This document shows, in pieces, positions 16,246 to 25,351 of a stretch of DNA of 64,000 nt. The notes beneath the pieces are model-generated. The model saw only the letters and a program-made list of their open reading frames with translations. It did no database searches and was not told where the DNA came from. Origin of the DNA: CAJWOS01 sp964502005 (GTDB taxonomy: Bacteria; Myxococcota_A; UBA796; UBA2385). The translations under genes were made by a program, and so were the position numbers. Location: assembly GCA_964502005.1 (NCBI GenBank), contig CAZCUX010000016.1, positions 62,001-126,000 of the forward strand, in the 5' to 3' direction. Every line of letters begins with the position of its first letter. The stretch's first letter is position 1.

Positions 16246-16812
16246 TTACTCCGGTGGGGAGACGTCCGTGTCGAAGCTCCACGGAATGTCGAAGTCGCCG
16301 ACTTGGAGGATGATGTCGGCGGGCGCTCCCCCGTGCATGTCGTTCCATGCTGCTTGGAGGGGCGAGAGGTCGAAGGTGCGGCTGTCCATGGCCCAGGCTT
16401 CGCACCTGTCGGGTACGCCGGTGTGCAGCACTTCGAGACCGACCAACTCCGGGACACTCCCGGTCAGCGCCCCCGCTGGCCAGCACAGCTCGAAGAAGTG
16501 GTCCTCGCAGCCGCCGCCGTACTCAAGCGTGAGGTAGAGGGTGTCGCCCTCGGCTTCGGCGGACGAAATCATGGTGGTGTGGCCTTCCGCGGCGCTGCAC
16601 GCCCGCAAACCGTCGACACCGCCCGTGCCCCCATCGGTGCCGCTGGCGTCGCTTCCCCCATCGCCGCCGCCACCGCCGTCGCCGCCGCTGGTGGTGCCAT
16701 CAGGTCCGTGGTCGTAGATATCGGTCGCCGTGGTGGTGCTGTCGTCTTCGGACTTTTCAAAACAGCCGACAACACCCACCAGTGCGACGACAGGGGACCA
16801 TCGATATCGCAT
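16246..16812 (-). CDS. Small lipoprotein with Gly/Asp-rich linker
   Basis: 188 aa. The signal ends in lipobox VVGC (Cys17). A low-complexity linker of Gly, Asp, Ser and Thr (about 30-68) is typical of surface-exposed myxobacterial lipoproteins. The compact C-terminal domain (about 70-188) contains four Cys (in RACSAAEG, GGGCEDHFFELCW and PDRCEAW), likely two disulfides, and alternating strands. No known family is recognised. It is flanked by the GST and glycosyltransferase genes on the same strand but separated from each, so it is probably transcribed alone and ended by the hairpin at 16148-16194. Confidence 0.72.
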   Translation of the reverse strand: MRYRWSPVVALVGVVGCFEKSEDDSTTTATDIYDHGPDGTTSGGDGGGGGDGGSDASGTDGGTGGVDGLRACSAAEGHTTMISSAEAEGDTLYLTLEYGGGCEDHFFELCWPAGALTGSVPELVGLEVLHTGVPDRCEAWAMDSRTFDLSPLQAAWNDMHGGAPADIILQVGDFDIPWSFDTDVSPPE

Positions 16813-16906
16813 GCTCGCCTCCCAACCTGCGGGGCACCCGAAGCCCGCGTGTGCACGAGTGTAGCGGGCCGGGAAGGCGCTTGGGGCACCAATATGGTGA
16901 CGGGCC

Positions 16907-18058
16907 TCAGGCCAGCCGCTCGTCGATGCGAGAGCTCACGCGGTCGCCGAGCGCGGGGGTGTTCAAGGTGCGGGGACGCCGCTCGCCCAGCGCGACGCGC
17001 GCGAGCAGCTCGTCGACGCACTGCAAGGTGGTCTCGTTCGATTGGGGCGTCCACGAACGCAGATTCTCGGCGAAGGTATCGAGCTGTTCGAGGAAGCCGT
17101 GGACTGTGGCTTCAGAGAGGCGCTCGACCCACATTCCGTAGCCCAAACGCTCCAGATACCGCGCATTGAGCTCTTGTTCGAATTGGTCGCCGAGCGGGAC
17201 CGCCAGCAGAGGGACGTGCAGGTGAACGCACTCGCTCATCAGCGAAAAGCCGCCCCCGGCAATCGCGCCGCGCGCGGTGCGGAGGTCGTCGACGAAGCCG
17301 GTCTGGGAAAAGGGCCGGAAGGTGAGGTGCGGGAACGCGCTCTCTCGCTCGCCCAAGCCGTACACCACGAAATTCATGTGGATAAGGCGCTCCAGGACGG
17401 GCAACAGGGCTTCGAGCGCTTCTTTGTGATGGTAGACCAGCACATGCTCGCCGGGTTCGCGCTTGGCGGCGAGAATCTCGGGCCGCAGAATCGGCGGGAC
17501 CAGCGTGGTGCGGTCCTTGCGAACGGGCGGCGTAAAAAACGTCGTGACGAGGTAATGGTACGCGCCCGGGAGCTTCGCTTTGGCGGCGTAACGAGCCAGC
17601 CAGAAGTTCCAGCTTCGGGTGCCTTGAATCCAGTCACCGTGCGAGCAGCGGTGCAACACCTGGATGTTGTCGATGCTAATGACGGGAATGTCGTGTGCGC
17701 GGGCGTAAAAGAAGGCCCAAGACTCGAAGTCGGAAATCACGACTTCGGCGGAAAACCGCGACGCGACATCGACGAACTGCGCGAGGTTGTGGCGCAAGGA
17801 TTCGGGCGCGCCGGCGAGATTCGACCACAATGATGCGCTGCGGTCGATGCCTTCATCGTCTTGTACGAGGTGGAGGCCGACGATCTCCGTCAGGGAGACA
17901 TGGGGTCGGCCAGCGAAGGAGCGCGCCAAGAAATCGTGTGCATTTCCAGAAACGACGATGTGAACGTCGTGTCCTTGGGCCAAGAGGTGCTCAATCACCA
18001 CCCGGCTTCGGGTGGCGTGTCCCATTCCTTCGCCCACCACGCCGTAAAGAATCCGCAT
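16907..18058 (-). CDS. Glycosyltransferase family 28-like protein (MurG/MGT fold)
   Basis: 383 aa GT-B fold protein. It begins MRILYGVVGEGMGHATRS with the N-terminal GxGxGH loop of MurG-like and UDP-glycosyltransferases. The C-terminal half contains the donor site GAIAGGGFSLMSECVHLHVPLLAVP, then QFEQELNARYLERLGYG. It resembles proteins annotated as glycosyltransferases of the MJ1255 type and is distinct from the true MurG at 24242. The acceptor is unknown. ATG 18058 is chosen for AGGAG 7 nt upstream; an upstream in-frame start at 18139 lacks this. It diverges from the small membrane protein gene by 100 nt. Confidence 0.82.
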   Translation of the reverse strand: MRILYGVVGEGMGHATRSRVVIEHLLAQGHDVHIVVSGNAHDFLARSFAGRPHVSLTEIVGLHLVQDDEGIDRSASLWSNLAGAPESLRHNLAQFVDVASRFSAEVVISDFESWAFFYARAHDIPVISIDNIQVLHRCSHGDWIQGTRSWNFWLARYAAKAKLPGAYHYLVTTFFTPPVRKDRTTLVPPILRPEILAAKREPGEHVLVYHHKEALEALLPVLERLIHMNFVVYGLGERESAFPHLTFRPFSQTGFVDDLRTARGAIAGGGFSLMSECVHLHVPLLAVPLGDQFEQELNARYLERLGYGMWVERLSEATVHGFLEQLDTFAENLRSWTPQSNETTLQCVDELLARVALGERRPRTLNTPALGDRVSSRIDERLA

Positions 18059-18158
18059 GTACTTCTCCTGTTCTTTGTTTTGACCTTCTCTATGCCGGTT
18101 CGGCGGCCACGGCGCGGCAAGTGGGGTAGATGCGAACAATCAGCCCCAGAGGTTTCGG

Positions 18159-18590
18159 ATGCTATATATCGGTTTGGTGGTTCTTCACGTCATTTTCGGC
18201 GCGATGTGGTTCGGTGCTCCGTTGGTCGCGGGTTCGACCATCAAGTCGGCGCTGGCCGCAGGGGCGCCCGTCTATGCCCACGCCGCAGGCGTGGTCGCGA
18301 AGATGGCCCGCTTGGGCGCGATTGGTGTAGGCGGCGGCCTCGTCACTGGTGTCGGCTTGATTTTTGTGCGCTATGGCGGCATGGCGGGCACGCCCGTTCG
18401 CTTTCATATCGCGCTTGGCTTGGGGCTTGTCGCCACGGGCGTCGCGTTTGGTCTGCTGCTCCCTACGGCGCGCAAGCTCGCGGATGCTTCGGGCGACGCC
18501 GCGGCGGCCCTCGCCAAGCGGGTGAGCATGGCGGTGGGAATTCACCACTTGTTGTGGTTGATTTGCTTGGTGCTGATGTTCGCGGCCTGA
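18159..18590 (+). CDS. Small four-helix membrane protein
   Basis: 143 aa with four likely membrane helices (about 1-20, 48-70, 82-104, 124-142). Conserved-looking His residues sit in or near helices (VVLHVIF, FHIALG, IHHLLWL), and an FGAMWFGAPL turn follows helix 1. This layout recalls DUF2269/CopD-like small membrane proteins that may bind heme or copper, but no family-defining motif lets me decide. The 3' end overlaps the convergent ThiE gene by 49 nt, an unusually long antisense overlap. The function is unknown. Confidence 0.72.
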   Translation: MLYIGLVVLHVIFGAMWFGAPLVAGSTIKSALAAGAPVYAHAAGVVAKMARLGAIGVGGGLVTGVGLIFVRYGGMAGTPVRFHIALGLGLVATGVAFGLLLPTARKLADASGDAAAALAKRVSMAVGIHHLLWLICLVLMFAA

Positions 18591-19201
18591 GCCGCAGCGC
18601 TCGTGCCCTCGGCTGCGCACGCGTCGAGAAGCGCCTGTAGCTCCCGTTCGTCGCCAAACACTGCCGTGATGGCCGCGACGCCAACGGCGCCAGCACGCCG
18701 GCACGCGCCTACGGCTTCGGGCGTGATGCCGCCGAGAGCGATGACGGGGATGTGGCTCTGGGCGACGAGCGCCGCGAGCCCTTGGGGCCCCAACGCGGCG
18801 GCGGTGCTTTCTTTGGAGCGGGGGACTGCCCAAGGAGACACCAAGACCGCGTCGGGGAGCGGCGGATTGCGATGTCGCTCGGCCATTTCATGGGCATCGT
18901 GGGCGACGGCGCTGCAAAATAGGTGCGGGCCGGGGGACCGCGCGCCAGTGGGCAAGTGCACACCGCCGTGCCACTGCGGTGGCGGCGTTTCCGTGCGCAA
19001 CAGCACCCGATGGGGGCTGACACCGTCCTCCAACAACGCTTGGCCGAGGGCGAGTTGCGCGGACAGCGAAAGTCGTCTCTCGCGCAAAATGACGCGGCGC
19101 ACGCCCAAGGAGAGCACACGGTTGACTTCTTCGCGGGTGCGCGCCGGGGACCAAGTGTCCGGTGTGATGCCCCAAACCTCCATCGGAGGGCGTGGTGCCA
19201 T
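18542..19201 (-). CDS. thiE: Thiamine phosphate synthase / TenI-like protein
   Basis: 219 aa TIM-barrel protein. ThiE normally joins hydroxymethylpyrimidine pyrophosphate and thiazole phosphate to make thiamine phosphate. Visible motifs are WGITPDTWSPARTREEVNRVLSLGV (strand 1), VILRER (replacing the usual LR.K), VHLPT, DAVLVSPWAVPRSKES and the phosphate loop PVIALGGITPEAVGACRRAGAVGVAAI. The substrate residues are only partly conserved (RERRLS, LPTGA), so it could be a TenI-like relative. ATG 19201 is chosen; an upstream TTG at 19219 would overlap the EVE gene. It probably forms an operon with the EVE gene and converges on the membrane protein gene. Confidence 0.75.
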   Translation of the reverse strand: MAPRPPMEVWGITPDTWSPARTREEVNRVLSLGVRRVILRERRLSLSAQLALGQALLEDGVSPHRVLLRTETPPPQWHGGVHLPTGARSPGPHLFCSAVAHDAHEMAERHRNPPLPDAVLVSPWAVPRSKESTAAALGPQGLAALVAQSHIPVIALGGITPEAVGACRRAGAVGVAAITAVFGDERELQALLDACAAEGTSAAAQAANISTKQINHNKW

Positions 19202-19205
19202 CGCG

Positions 19206-19664
19206 CTATCGACGCCCAAGATTGACGATGGTGTTGAAGTGCTCCTCCGTGACGGGCATGACGCTCAGGCGTTGGCCGCGCCGGGTGACCAGCAGGCCCT
19301 CCAAGGCGGGGTCGGCTTTGAGTTGGTCGAGGGTGACTTGGGCGGAGAAGGTCTCTTCCCAAGCGATGCTCACCATGACCCAAATGGGATCTTCGGGTGT
19401 GGCCTTGGGGTCGAAGTATTTGTGGTCGGACACCATCGCGAAGGTGTCCGGCTCCGCTTCACAGCAAATGGTCGCGAGTCCGACGACGCCCGGCGGCTTG
19501 GCGTTGGAGTGGTAAAACAGCACCTTGTCGCCTATTTTCATGTCGTCGCGCATCATGTTGCGGGCTTGGTAGTTCCGAATCCCTTCCCAGGTGGTGCGAC
19601 CGTCTCGCGCGAGGTCATGGATGCTGTACGTTTCGGGCTCGGACTTGACCAACCAGTAGTTCAT
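19206..19664 (-). CDS. EVE domain protein (YTH/PUA-like modified-base reader fold)
   Basis: 152 aa, the length of a single-domain EVE protein. It begins MNYWLVKSEPETYSIHDL, the hallmark of the family, followed by WEGIRNYQARNMMR, GDKVLFYHSNAKPPGVVGL and YFDPKATPEDPIWVMV. EVE proteins fold like YTH and PUA domains and are thought to bind modified nucleic acid bases. GGAGAAACGA before ATG 19664 supports the start. It is followed at once by the ThiE-like gene, a pairing with no evident functional logic. Confidence 0.92.
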   Translation of the reverse strand: MNYWLVKSEPETYSIHDLARDGRTTWEGIRNYQARNMMRDDMKIGDKVLFYHSNAKPPGVVGLATICCEAEPDTFAMVSDHKYFDPKATPEDPIWVMVSIAWEETFSAQVTLDQLKADPALEGLLVTRRGQRLSVMPVTEEHFNTIVNLGRR

Positions 19665-19780
19665 TCGTTTCTCCAAACAACTTCGAGCGGGGACGAAGCC
19701 GCGACCGACAATCCATCGACCGTTGGCATCTGCACGCCCATACGAATGGGATAACCCGGACGCACCGGAGGTCACGGGCG

Positions 19781-20692
19781 GTGTCGGTTCGTGCGGGTCC
19801 TGCGGCCAGTCAACTGCTCGGAGCGGTCGTGCCCGTTTTAGACCACCTTGGACCCACCTCCACGGGCCTTTTGCGCCGCGCCGAGCGCGATGTGAGCATG
19901 GGCGCGCGGCGATTGGCGCGTCGGTTTCGGCGGGGCGTAGACGTCACTTCGGTGTCGTTGGTCTCTACTGCGGGCTACCGCTTGGCGGGAAAGGTATGGC
20001 GCCCATCGGCCTTGAGCGGGCGTCTTCCGGGCCTGGTGCTCGTAGCAGACGGCGACGCGGGCATCGCGGCGGCGGAGAATGTGTTGTCGCCGGTGACTGC
20101 GGAGGAGCTGGCCGCCCAAGGCAGGGTGGTCCTCGCGGTAGACCTCGCCGGTCGGGGCCAGAGCACCGGCGAAGACGACCACGGCGGCCCCGAGCACCAC
20201 GACGACGTGCTGTGCGCGGTGCAGGCCTTGGTCGCGCGCGACGATGTTGACCCCGCGCGGGTGGTGTTGCTGGGCTTGGGGCGGGGCGCGCCGATTGCGA
20301 TTGGCGCGGCGGCTCGCGGTGCGCCTGTGCGGGCGGTGGTCGATTGGGAAGGCCCCGTCGACCGAGAGACGTTGCTGTCCGGCTGGCCCGACGCGCCGCT
20401 CGGAGAAGACGACGTCACGTGGTGGTCCGACCGCGACACACTGGCCCATCTCGCCGCGATGCGGTGCGGTTGGGTGCGGCTCCAGTCCGAAGACGACCAC
20501 GCCAACCCCCAAGAACTACGACATGCGATTCGTGCATTGGCTGTCGCACAACAGTGCAAGCAGCCAGGGTTTTGGTTTCAAATCAACGACCACCCCCAAA
20601 ACATCGTCCCAGAACGGCCGCTGTGGCTTTTTCCGGGCCAGCACGCAGCCCGGCAGGCCATTTTGCAGAAATTGGCTGTCTTGCTGCGGTGA
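19781..20692 (+). CDS. Alpha/beta-hydrolase-fold protein with the nucleophile replaced
   Basis: 303 aa, GTG start. The core shows the alpha/beta-hydrolase layout: VSLVSTAGYRLAGKVWRP, a strand LPGLVLVADG, then VVLAVDLAGRGQSTG (a common loop after strand 4) and the elbow VVLLGLGRGAPIAIG. The elbow should read GxSxG but here reads GLGRG, so the catalytic Ser is Gly. A late Asp and the NDHPQN His could complete a triad if the Ser were present. The protein may be non-catalytic, a binding or scaffold member, or may use a different residue. The family resembles acetyl-xylan esterase/dienelactone-hydrolase-like proteins. A short 171-nt gap follows before the cytochrome gene. Confidence 0.68.
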   Translation: MSVRAGPAASQLLGAVVPVLDHLGPTSTGLLRRAERDVSMGARRLARRFRRGVDVTSVSLVSTAGYRLAGKVWRPSALSGRLPGLVLVADGDAGIAAAENVLSPVTAEELAAQGRVVLAVDLAGRGQSTGEDDHGGPEHHDDVLCAVQALVARDDVDPARVVLLGLGRGAPIAIGAAARGAPVRAVVDWEGPVDRETLLSGWPDAPLGEDDVTWWSDRDTLAHLAAMRCGWVRLQSEDDHANPQELRHAIRALAVAQQCKQPGFWFQINDHPQNIVPERPLWLFPGQHAARQAILQKLAVLLR

Positions 20693-20863
20693 GGCTTCTC
20701 CGTGGCTGCAATGGGGTCTGTCTCCAGCGAAGAAAGGCGGACCCAAGCCGACCCGGGCGTTCGTATTCCACGGCGAATGTGCGTCGGCCGCGTCCGAGCA
20801 GGGCGCGTCCCCCGAAACACGGATAGGGCCAGGCGACGGTTCCGTTTGGGAAAGGGAGCGCCA

Positions 20864-21487
20864 ATGAAGCATCTGGGTCGTTGGATTTGGCTCGTGGGCG
20901 TGGGCTGTGATGACAGCCTGTTTGCCGGCAATCCCCAGCCGAGCGGTGTGGTGCTCGCAGATGTCACGGACATCATCGACCGCAACTGCATTTCTTGCCA
21001 TTCGGGCCTCACCGCGCCCGCCGGCTTGGACTTGTCCACCGACTTCTGTGGAACCGTCCTCGATGGGCGCATCGTCGCGGCAGGCAATCCCGAAGCGAGC
21101 TTGCTGTATTTGCGCATGCGCTCGACCTCCGACCCGATGCCGCCAACCGGGCGTTTGTCTGAAGACGCTGTCGAGACGGTCTGGAACTGGATCTCCGAAG
21201 GCGCCGAATGTGAGGGCGTAGAGCCGGGAGTGCTCGTCGACACGGGCGATACGCTCTACCCTGGCGCGTCGGTCTACGCGATTTCGTGCGCGGGCTGCCA
21301 CGGCCAGAGCGGTGGTGGAGGAAGCGGCCCCGCCATGACGAGTGTGGTCCCAGGGCGCACGGCCCAAGACATCGCAGACGTCGCGCTGATGGGGGCAGGC
21401 ACGATGCCGCGCATCTTGGCCGACGAGCAAGAAGCGCTCGACGTGGGCACTTTCGCGGTGGCTACGTGGGGAGATGGTGCGCGCTGA
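20864..21487 (+). CDS. Diheme cytochrome c lipoprotein
   Basis: 207 aa. The signal ends in lipobox VGVGC (Cys15). Two heme c sites are present: CISCH (42-46) in a planctomycete-type cytochrome module with LDLSTDF, AGNPEASLLYLRM and PMPP (Met92 a likely ligand), and CAGCH (142-146) in a short class I module with GTMP (Met181 a likely ligand). It is a probable periplasmic or outer-membrane electron carrier. AAGGGAG precedes ATG 20864. The redox partner is not visible in the neighbourhood. The 3' end overlaps the convergent folP by 26 nt. Confidence 0.88.
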   Translation: MKHLGRWIWLVGVGCDDSLFAGNPQPSGVVLADVTDIIDRNCISCHSGLTAPAGLDLSTDFCGTVLDGRIVAAGNPEASLLYLRMRSTSDPMPPTGRLSEDAVETVWNWISEGAECEGVEPGVLVDTGDTLYPGASVYAISCAGCHGQSGGGGSGPAMTSVVPGRTAQDIADVALMGAGTMPRILADEQEALDVGTFAVATWGDGAR

Positions 21488-22256
21488 GAGCGATGGCGTG
21501 CAACATATCGAGCAGTTGCCGTGTCTCGCGAACGTCATGGACCCGAAATACCGTGGCCCCGCCGGCGTAGGCCGCGGCGACGGCCGCCAAGGAGCCCACC
21601 AAGCGGTCGTTCGGGTCGGGCAGCGAAAGCGTCTGCCCGATGAAGCTCTTGCGGGAGGCGCCAACATAGACCGGCCAGCCAAGGGCCGCGAGTCGCGGGG
21701 TCGCCTGCAGCAAGGTGAGGCTCTGCGCGGCCGTCTTCGCGAATCCGATGCCAGGGTCGATGTAGATGTGGGGCGACCGCGCGCGTGCGGCGGCGGCAGC
21801 CAGAAACGCGCATACGTCGTCGACGACACTGTCGTATTGCGTGTGTTGGCCCATGGTGCGGGGGGTGCCGCGGGTGTGCATGACGACGGTGGCTTCGAAC
21901 GCGGCGCTCACATCGGCGAGGCGGGGGTCGGTCAAGCCGTTGACATCGTTGAGCCAAGTGGCGCCTGCCTCCGCCGCGCGTTCGGCGACGATGGGCTTTG
22001 TGGTGTCGATGCTCAAGGGTACGACGTCGCGTAGGGCGGCCAGTACGGGCAGCACGCGCCGGCATTCTTCTTCGGCGTCCACGGGCGCGGCGCCGGGTCG
22101 TGTGGACTCTCCGCCAACATCGAGCACGTCGGCGCCGTCTTGTATCATTTGGTGGGCGGCGGCCAACTGTGCGTCGAATGCGGTGTAGCGCCCGCCGTCA
22201 AAAAAAGAATCGGGCGTGCAGTTGAGGATGCCCACCACCAAAGGACGCGGTGTCAT
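21462..22256 (-). CDS. folP: Dihydropteroate synthase
   Basis: 264 aa TIM-barrel enzyme of folate synthesis, joining p-aminobenzoate and the pterin pyrophosphate. Signature motifs are present: VVGILNCTPDSFFDGG, the pterin loop DVGGESTRPGA, LSIDTTKPIVAERAAEAGATWLNDVNGL, then IYIDPGIGFAKT and VYVGASRKSF. Length is normal. ATG 22256 starts 7 nt after the ftsH stop, so folP is cotranscribed with ftsH, a common bacterial arrangement. It overlaps the convergent cytochrome gene by 26 nt. Confidence 0.95.
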   Translation of the reverse strand: MTPRPLVVGILNCTPDSFFDGGRYTAFDAQLAAAHQMIQDGADVLDVGGESTRPGAAPVDAEEECRRVLPVLAALRDVVPLSIDTTKPIVAERAAEAGATWLNDVNGLTDPRLADVSAAFEATVVMHTRGTPRTMGQHTQYDSVVDDVCAFLAAAAARARSPHIYIDPGIGFAKTAAQSLTLLQATPRLAALGWPVYVGASRKSFIGQTLSLPDPNDRLVGSLAAVAAAYAGGATVFRVHDVRETRQLLDMLHAIALSAHHLPT

Positions 22257-22263
22257 GGGACCC

Positions 22264-24081
22264 TCACGCCGACTGGGGTACGGGGTACACCGGGTTGAGG
22301 CCCTGCACAATCTCTTCGAAGCGGCGCCCTTCGACGGTTTCGGTTTCGAGCAGCTCGGAGGCCAAGCGCTCGAGGATTTGCGGGTTCTGGCGCAAGATGC
22401 TCCGTGCGAGGTTGTCGGCTTCGGTGAGCATTCGCTTGACCTCGTCGTCGATGCGCTTGGCGGTGGACTCGCTGATGGCGCGGGTGCGGCCAAGGTCGCG
22501 GCCGAGGAAGACTTCGCCTTCTTCGTTGAGGCTCATGGGGCCGATGCTCTCGCTCATGCCGTACTCGGTGACCATCGCCCGGGCGATGCGGGTGGCTTGC
22601 TTGAGGTCATTGGCGGCGCCGGTGCTGATTTCTCCGAACTTGAGCAGCTCTGCGGCGCGACCGCCCATAAACATCGCCAAACGGCTGGCGAGCTCGTTGG
22701 CGGTGGCGCCCAGTTTGTCTTCGTCGGGCAAGATTTGGGTAACACCGAGGGCGCGGCCACGCGGGACGATGGTGACCTTGTGGACGGTGTCGGAGTCGGG
22801 GAGCAACCGGGCCACAATCGCATGTCCGGCTTCGTGGTACGCGGTGCGGCGCCGCTCTTTGGCAGACACCACGAGGCTGCGCCGCTCGACGCCCATCGAC
22901 ACCTTGTCCTTGGCGCGCTCGAACTCGGCCATCGAGAGATGCTCTTTGTCATCACGGGCGGCGATGAGCGCCGCTTCATTGACCAAGTTCTCTAGGTCTG
23001 CCCCGCTAAAGCCCGGCGTTGCTTTTGCGAGAATCGCCAAGTCGACATCTTCGTTGAGCGGTGTCTTCTTGGTGTGAACGGCCAGGATTCCTTCGCGCCC
23101 TTTGACGTCGGGGTTGGAGACCACCACGCGGCGGTCGAAGCGGCCAGGCCGGAGGAGGGCGGGGTCCAATACGTCGGGCCGGTTCGTCGCCGCCATCAAA
23201 ATGACGCCTTCGTTGCTCTCAAATCCGTCCATCTCGACGAGCATCTGGTTGAGCGTCTGCTCCCGCTCGTCGTGTCCGCCACCCATTCCCGCGCCGCGGT
23301 GCCGGCCAACGGCGTCGATTTCGTCGACGAAGATAATACACGGCGCTTGGCGCTTGGCTTGCTCGAACAGGTCGCGCACGCGGCTTGCGCCGACGCCGAC
23401 AAACATCTCGACGAAGTCCGAACCAGAAATACTAAAAAACGCCACGCCCGCTTCTCCGGCGACCGCCCGCGCGAGGAGCGTCTTTCCGGTTCCGGGCGGA
23501 CCCATCAACAAGACCCCTTTCGGAATACGCCCCCCCAAACGGGTGAACTTTCGGGGGTCTCGCAAGAACTGAATGACCTCCTCGAGCTCTTCTTTGGCTT
23601 CGTCGTTTCCGGCGACATCGGTGAACGTGACCTTGCGCCCGGACTCATTGAGCAATCGTGCGCGGGACTTTCCAAAGCTCATCGCTTTGCCGCCGCTCGC
23701 TTGGAGCTGCCGCATGAAGAAGAAGAACAGCACGACAATCAAAACGACCGGAACACCGGTGGTGATGAGCGTGTCGGCGCTGATTTCCGGCTCGGCCTCG
23801 AAGCGGTGTTGAATTCCTTGCTCGCTCAACAGCTGCAAGAACCAATCGTTGTAGGCGGGGCCGATGCTCTTGATGCGCGCTTTGTCGTTGCGCACGCCGG
23901 TGATTTCGAAGCCCCGCACTTCGAGGTCGTCGACCTTTCGTTCTTTGACGAGCTGCACCAACTCCGAAAACGGGATGACCTCTTCACGTCCGGAGCCGGA
24001 CTCGCTCACCATCGCAAATGCGGCCATTAGGACCAGGACCAGGAAGACCCAGAGGAACAGTCCTCGGTTGTAGCTCTTCAT
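22264..24081 (-). CDS. ftsH: ATP-dependent zinc metalloprotease FtsH
   Basis: 605 aa, close to the usual 600-650. N-terminal membrane helix (8-24), periplasmic FtsH domain, second helix (about 105-123), then the AAA+ domain with Walker A GPPGTGKT (194-201), Walker B IIFVDEIDA (249-257) and an arginine-finger region RPGRFDR. The protease zinc site HEAGH is at 416-420. It degrades membrane and short-lived cytoplasmic proteins as a membrane hexamer and, in many bacteria, controls LpxC. The C-terminal tail is short. It diverges from murG across 160 nt and is followed by folP. Confidence 0.97.
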   Translation of the reverse strand: MKSYNRGLFLWVFLVLVLMAAFAMVSESGSGREEVIPFSELVQLVKERKVDDLEVRGFEITGVRNDKARIKSIGPAYNDWFLQLLSEQGIQHRFEAEPEISADTLITTGVPVVLIVVLFFFFMRQLQASGGKAMSFGKSRARLLNESGRKVTFTDVAGNDEAKEELEEVIQFLRDPRKFTRLGGRIPKGVLLMGPPGTGKTLLARAVAGEAGVAFFSISGSDFVEMFVGVGASRVRDLFEQAKRQAPCIIFVDEIDAVGRHRGAGMGGGHDEREQTLNQMLVEMDGFESNEGVILMAATNRPDVLDPALLRPGRFDRRVVVSNPDVKGREGILAVHTKKTPLNEDVDLAILAKATPGFSGADLENLVNEAALIAARDDKEHLSMAEFERAKDKVSMGVERRSLVVSAKERRRTAYHEAGHAIVARLLPDSDTVHKVTIVPRGRALGVTQILPDEDKLGATANELASRLAMFMGGRAAELLKFGEISTGAANDLKQATRIARAMVTEYGMSESIGPMSLNEEGEVFLGRDLGRTRAISESTAKRIDDEVKRMLTEADNLARSILRQNPQILERLASELLETETVEGRRFEEIVQGLNPVYPVPQSA

Positions 24082-24241
24082 GGTGACTTCTCTCGGGCGG
24101 GGGGACGATACAAGTTTACGTTCGACGACACGTCATAGCCCCGGCAAGCGTTGGGGGCGAACGGGGAAACAACAGACCGGTTATGTGGATGTCTTTGGTG
24201 GGCAGCGCCGCCTCGACGAAGCGCTGCACCCGGAGGACAAG

Positions 24242-25351
24242 ATGGGCAACACCCCGAGCGGTGCACCGCGCACCATCGCAATGGCCGGCGGCGGCACCGG
24301 CGGACATGTGTATCCGGCCTTGGCCATGGCCGATGCCATCGCACAACGCGGCCACAACATCGTGTATATCGGTGACCCCGAGCGTTTGGAAGGGCGTGTG
24401 GTGCCGGAGCGGGGAATTCCCTTTCATCCGGCGCCCGCGCTCCAGTTTCCCCGCAGTGGGCTTGTGGCCAAAGTGCGGTTTGCATTTGGGCTGCTGTCCT
24501 CGGTGTGGGCTGCGCGCGGGTTGCTGCGTCGGTTGGGGGTTGACATGGTGGTGGGCGTAGGCGGATATATATCTGCCCCCCCGGTTCTTGCGGCGTGGAC
24601 ACTTGGCATCCCCACCGCCATCCATGAAGCCAATGTAACGCCTGGCTTGGCCAACCGGCTGTGCGCGCGGGTTACCAAGCAGGTCTTCTTGACCTACGAG
24701 GCCACCCGCAACCGCTTGCCCGGAAACGCGCCACGCACAGTGGTCGGCTGCCCTGTGCAGCCGCGGGTCACGCAAGGGGACGCCGACGCCGCGCGCAGCC
24801 GCTACGGCTTGTCCGCAGACCGGCCGGTGGTATTGGTGGTGGGCGGCTCCCTTGGCGCACAAGCAATCAATGACCTCGGTATTGCTCTCGCACGCCATCC
24901 CGGACGTACATTTCAGGTATTGCATGTCACGGGTCCGAAGTACATCGACGCCGTGAAGGCCGCGCTGGGCGAGCCCCCCGAAGGCGTGGTGCTGGTTGGC
25001 TACGAAGACCGCATGCCCGACAGCTACGCCGCCGCCGACCTCGTGGTGGCCCGGGCGGGCTCGTCTACGCTCGCTGAGCTGACGGTCGTGGGCCTGCCTT
25101 CCGTGCTCGTGCCGTCGCCCAACGTCACCGACAACCACCAGGAGGGCAACGCGCGCGGACTCGAAGGGGTCGGCGCGGCCATGGTGGTCATTGAGCGCGA
25201 CCTGGATGTCGCCCGGGCCGCCGCCGACATCGCGGCGCTCGTGTCCGATGCCGACCGCCTGGCCGCGATGGCTGCGGCCGCAACCTCCCAAGGCCGCCCC
25301 GACACCGCCGCGCGCGTCGCCGAAATCGTGGACGCCCTCGTCCGCGCATGA
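24242..25351 (+). CDS. murG: UDP-N-acetylglucosamine transferase MurG
   Basis: 369 aa. It transfers GlcNAc onto lipid I to make lipid II at the inner membrane face. Diagnostic motifs are MAGGGTGGHVYPALAMAD at the N terminus, HEANVTPGLANR, VVGGSLGAQAIND, then VARAGSSTLAELTVVGLPSVLVP and TDNHQEGNA in the C-terminal donor domain. ATG 24242 has GGAGGACAAG just upstream. It is not in a dcw cluster here; the neighbours are ftsH (divergent) and a GT2 gene whose start overlaps the murG stop (ATGA). Single-copy status cannot be judged from the window. Confidence 0.95.
   Translation: MGNTPSGAPRTIAMAGGGTGGHVYPALAMADAIAQRGHNIVYIGDPERLEGRVVPERGIPFHPAPALQFPRSGLVAKVRFAFGLLSSVWAARGLLRRLGVDMVVGVGGYISAPPVLAAWTLGIPTAIHEANVTPGLANRLCARVTKQVFLTYEATRNRLPGNAPRTVVGCPVQPRVTQGDADAARSRYGLSADRPVVLVVGGSLGAQAINDLGIALARHPGRTFQVLHVTGPKYIDAVKAALGEPPEGVVLVGYEDRMPDSYAAADLVVARAGSSTLAELTVVGLPSVLVPSPNVTDNHQEGNARGLEGVGAAMVVIERDLDVARAAADIAALVSDADRLAAMAAAATSQGRPDTAARVAEIVDALVRA

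Noticed and set aside
16303..17169. Plus-strand frame between the lipoprotein and glycosyltransferase genes
   Set aside because: Antisense to two genes with clear lipobox or GT motifs; no start signal.
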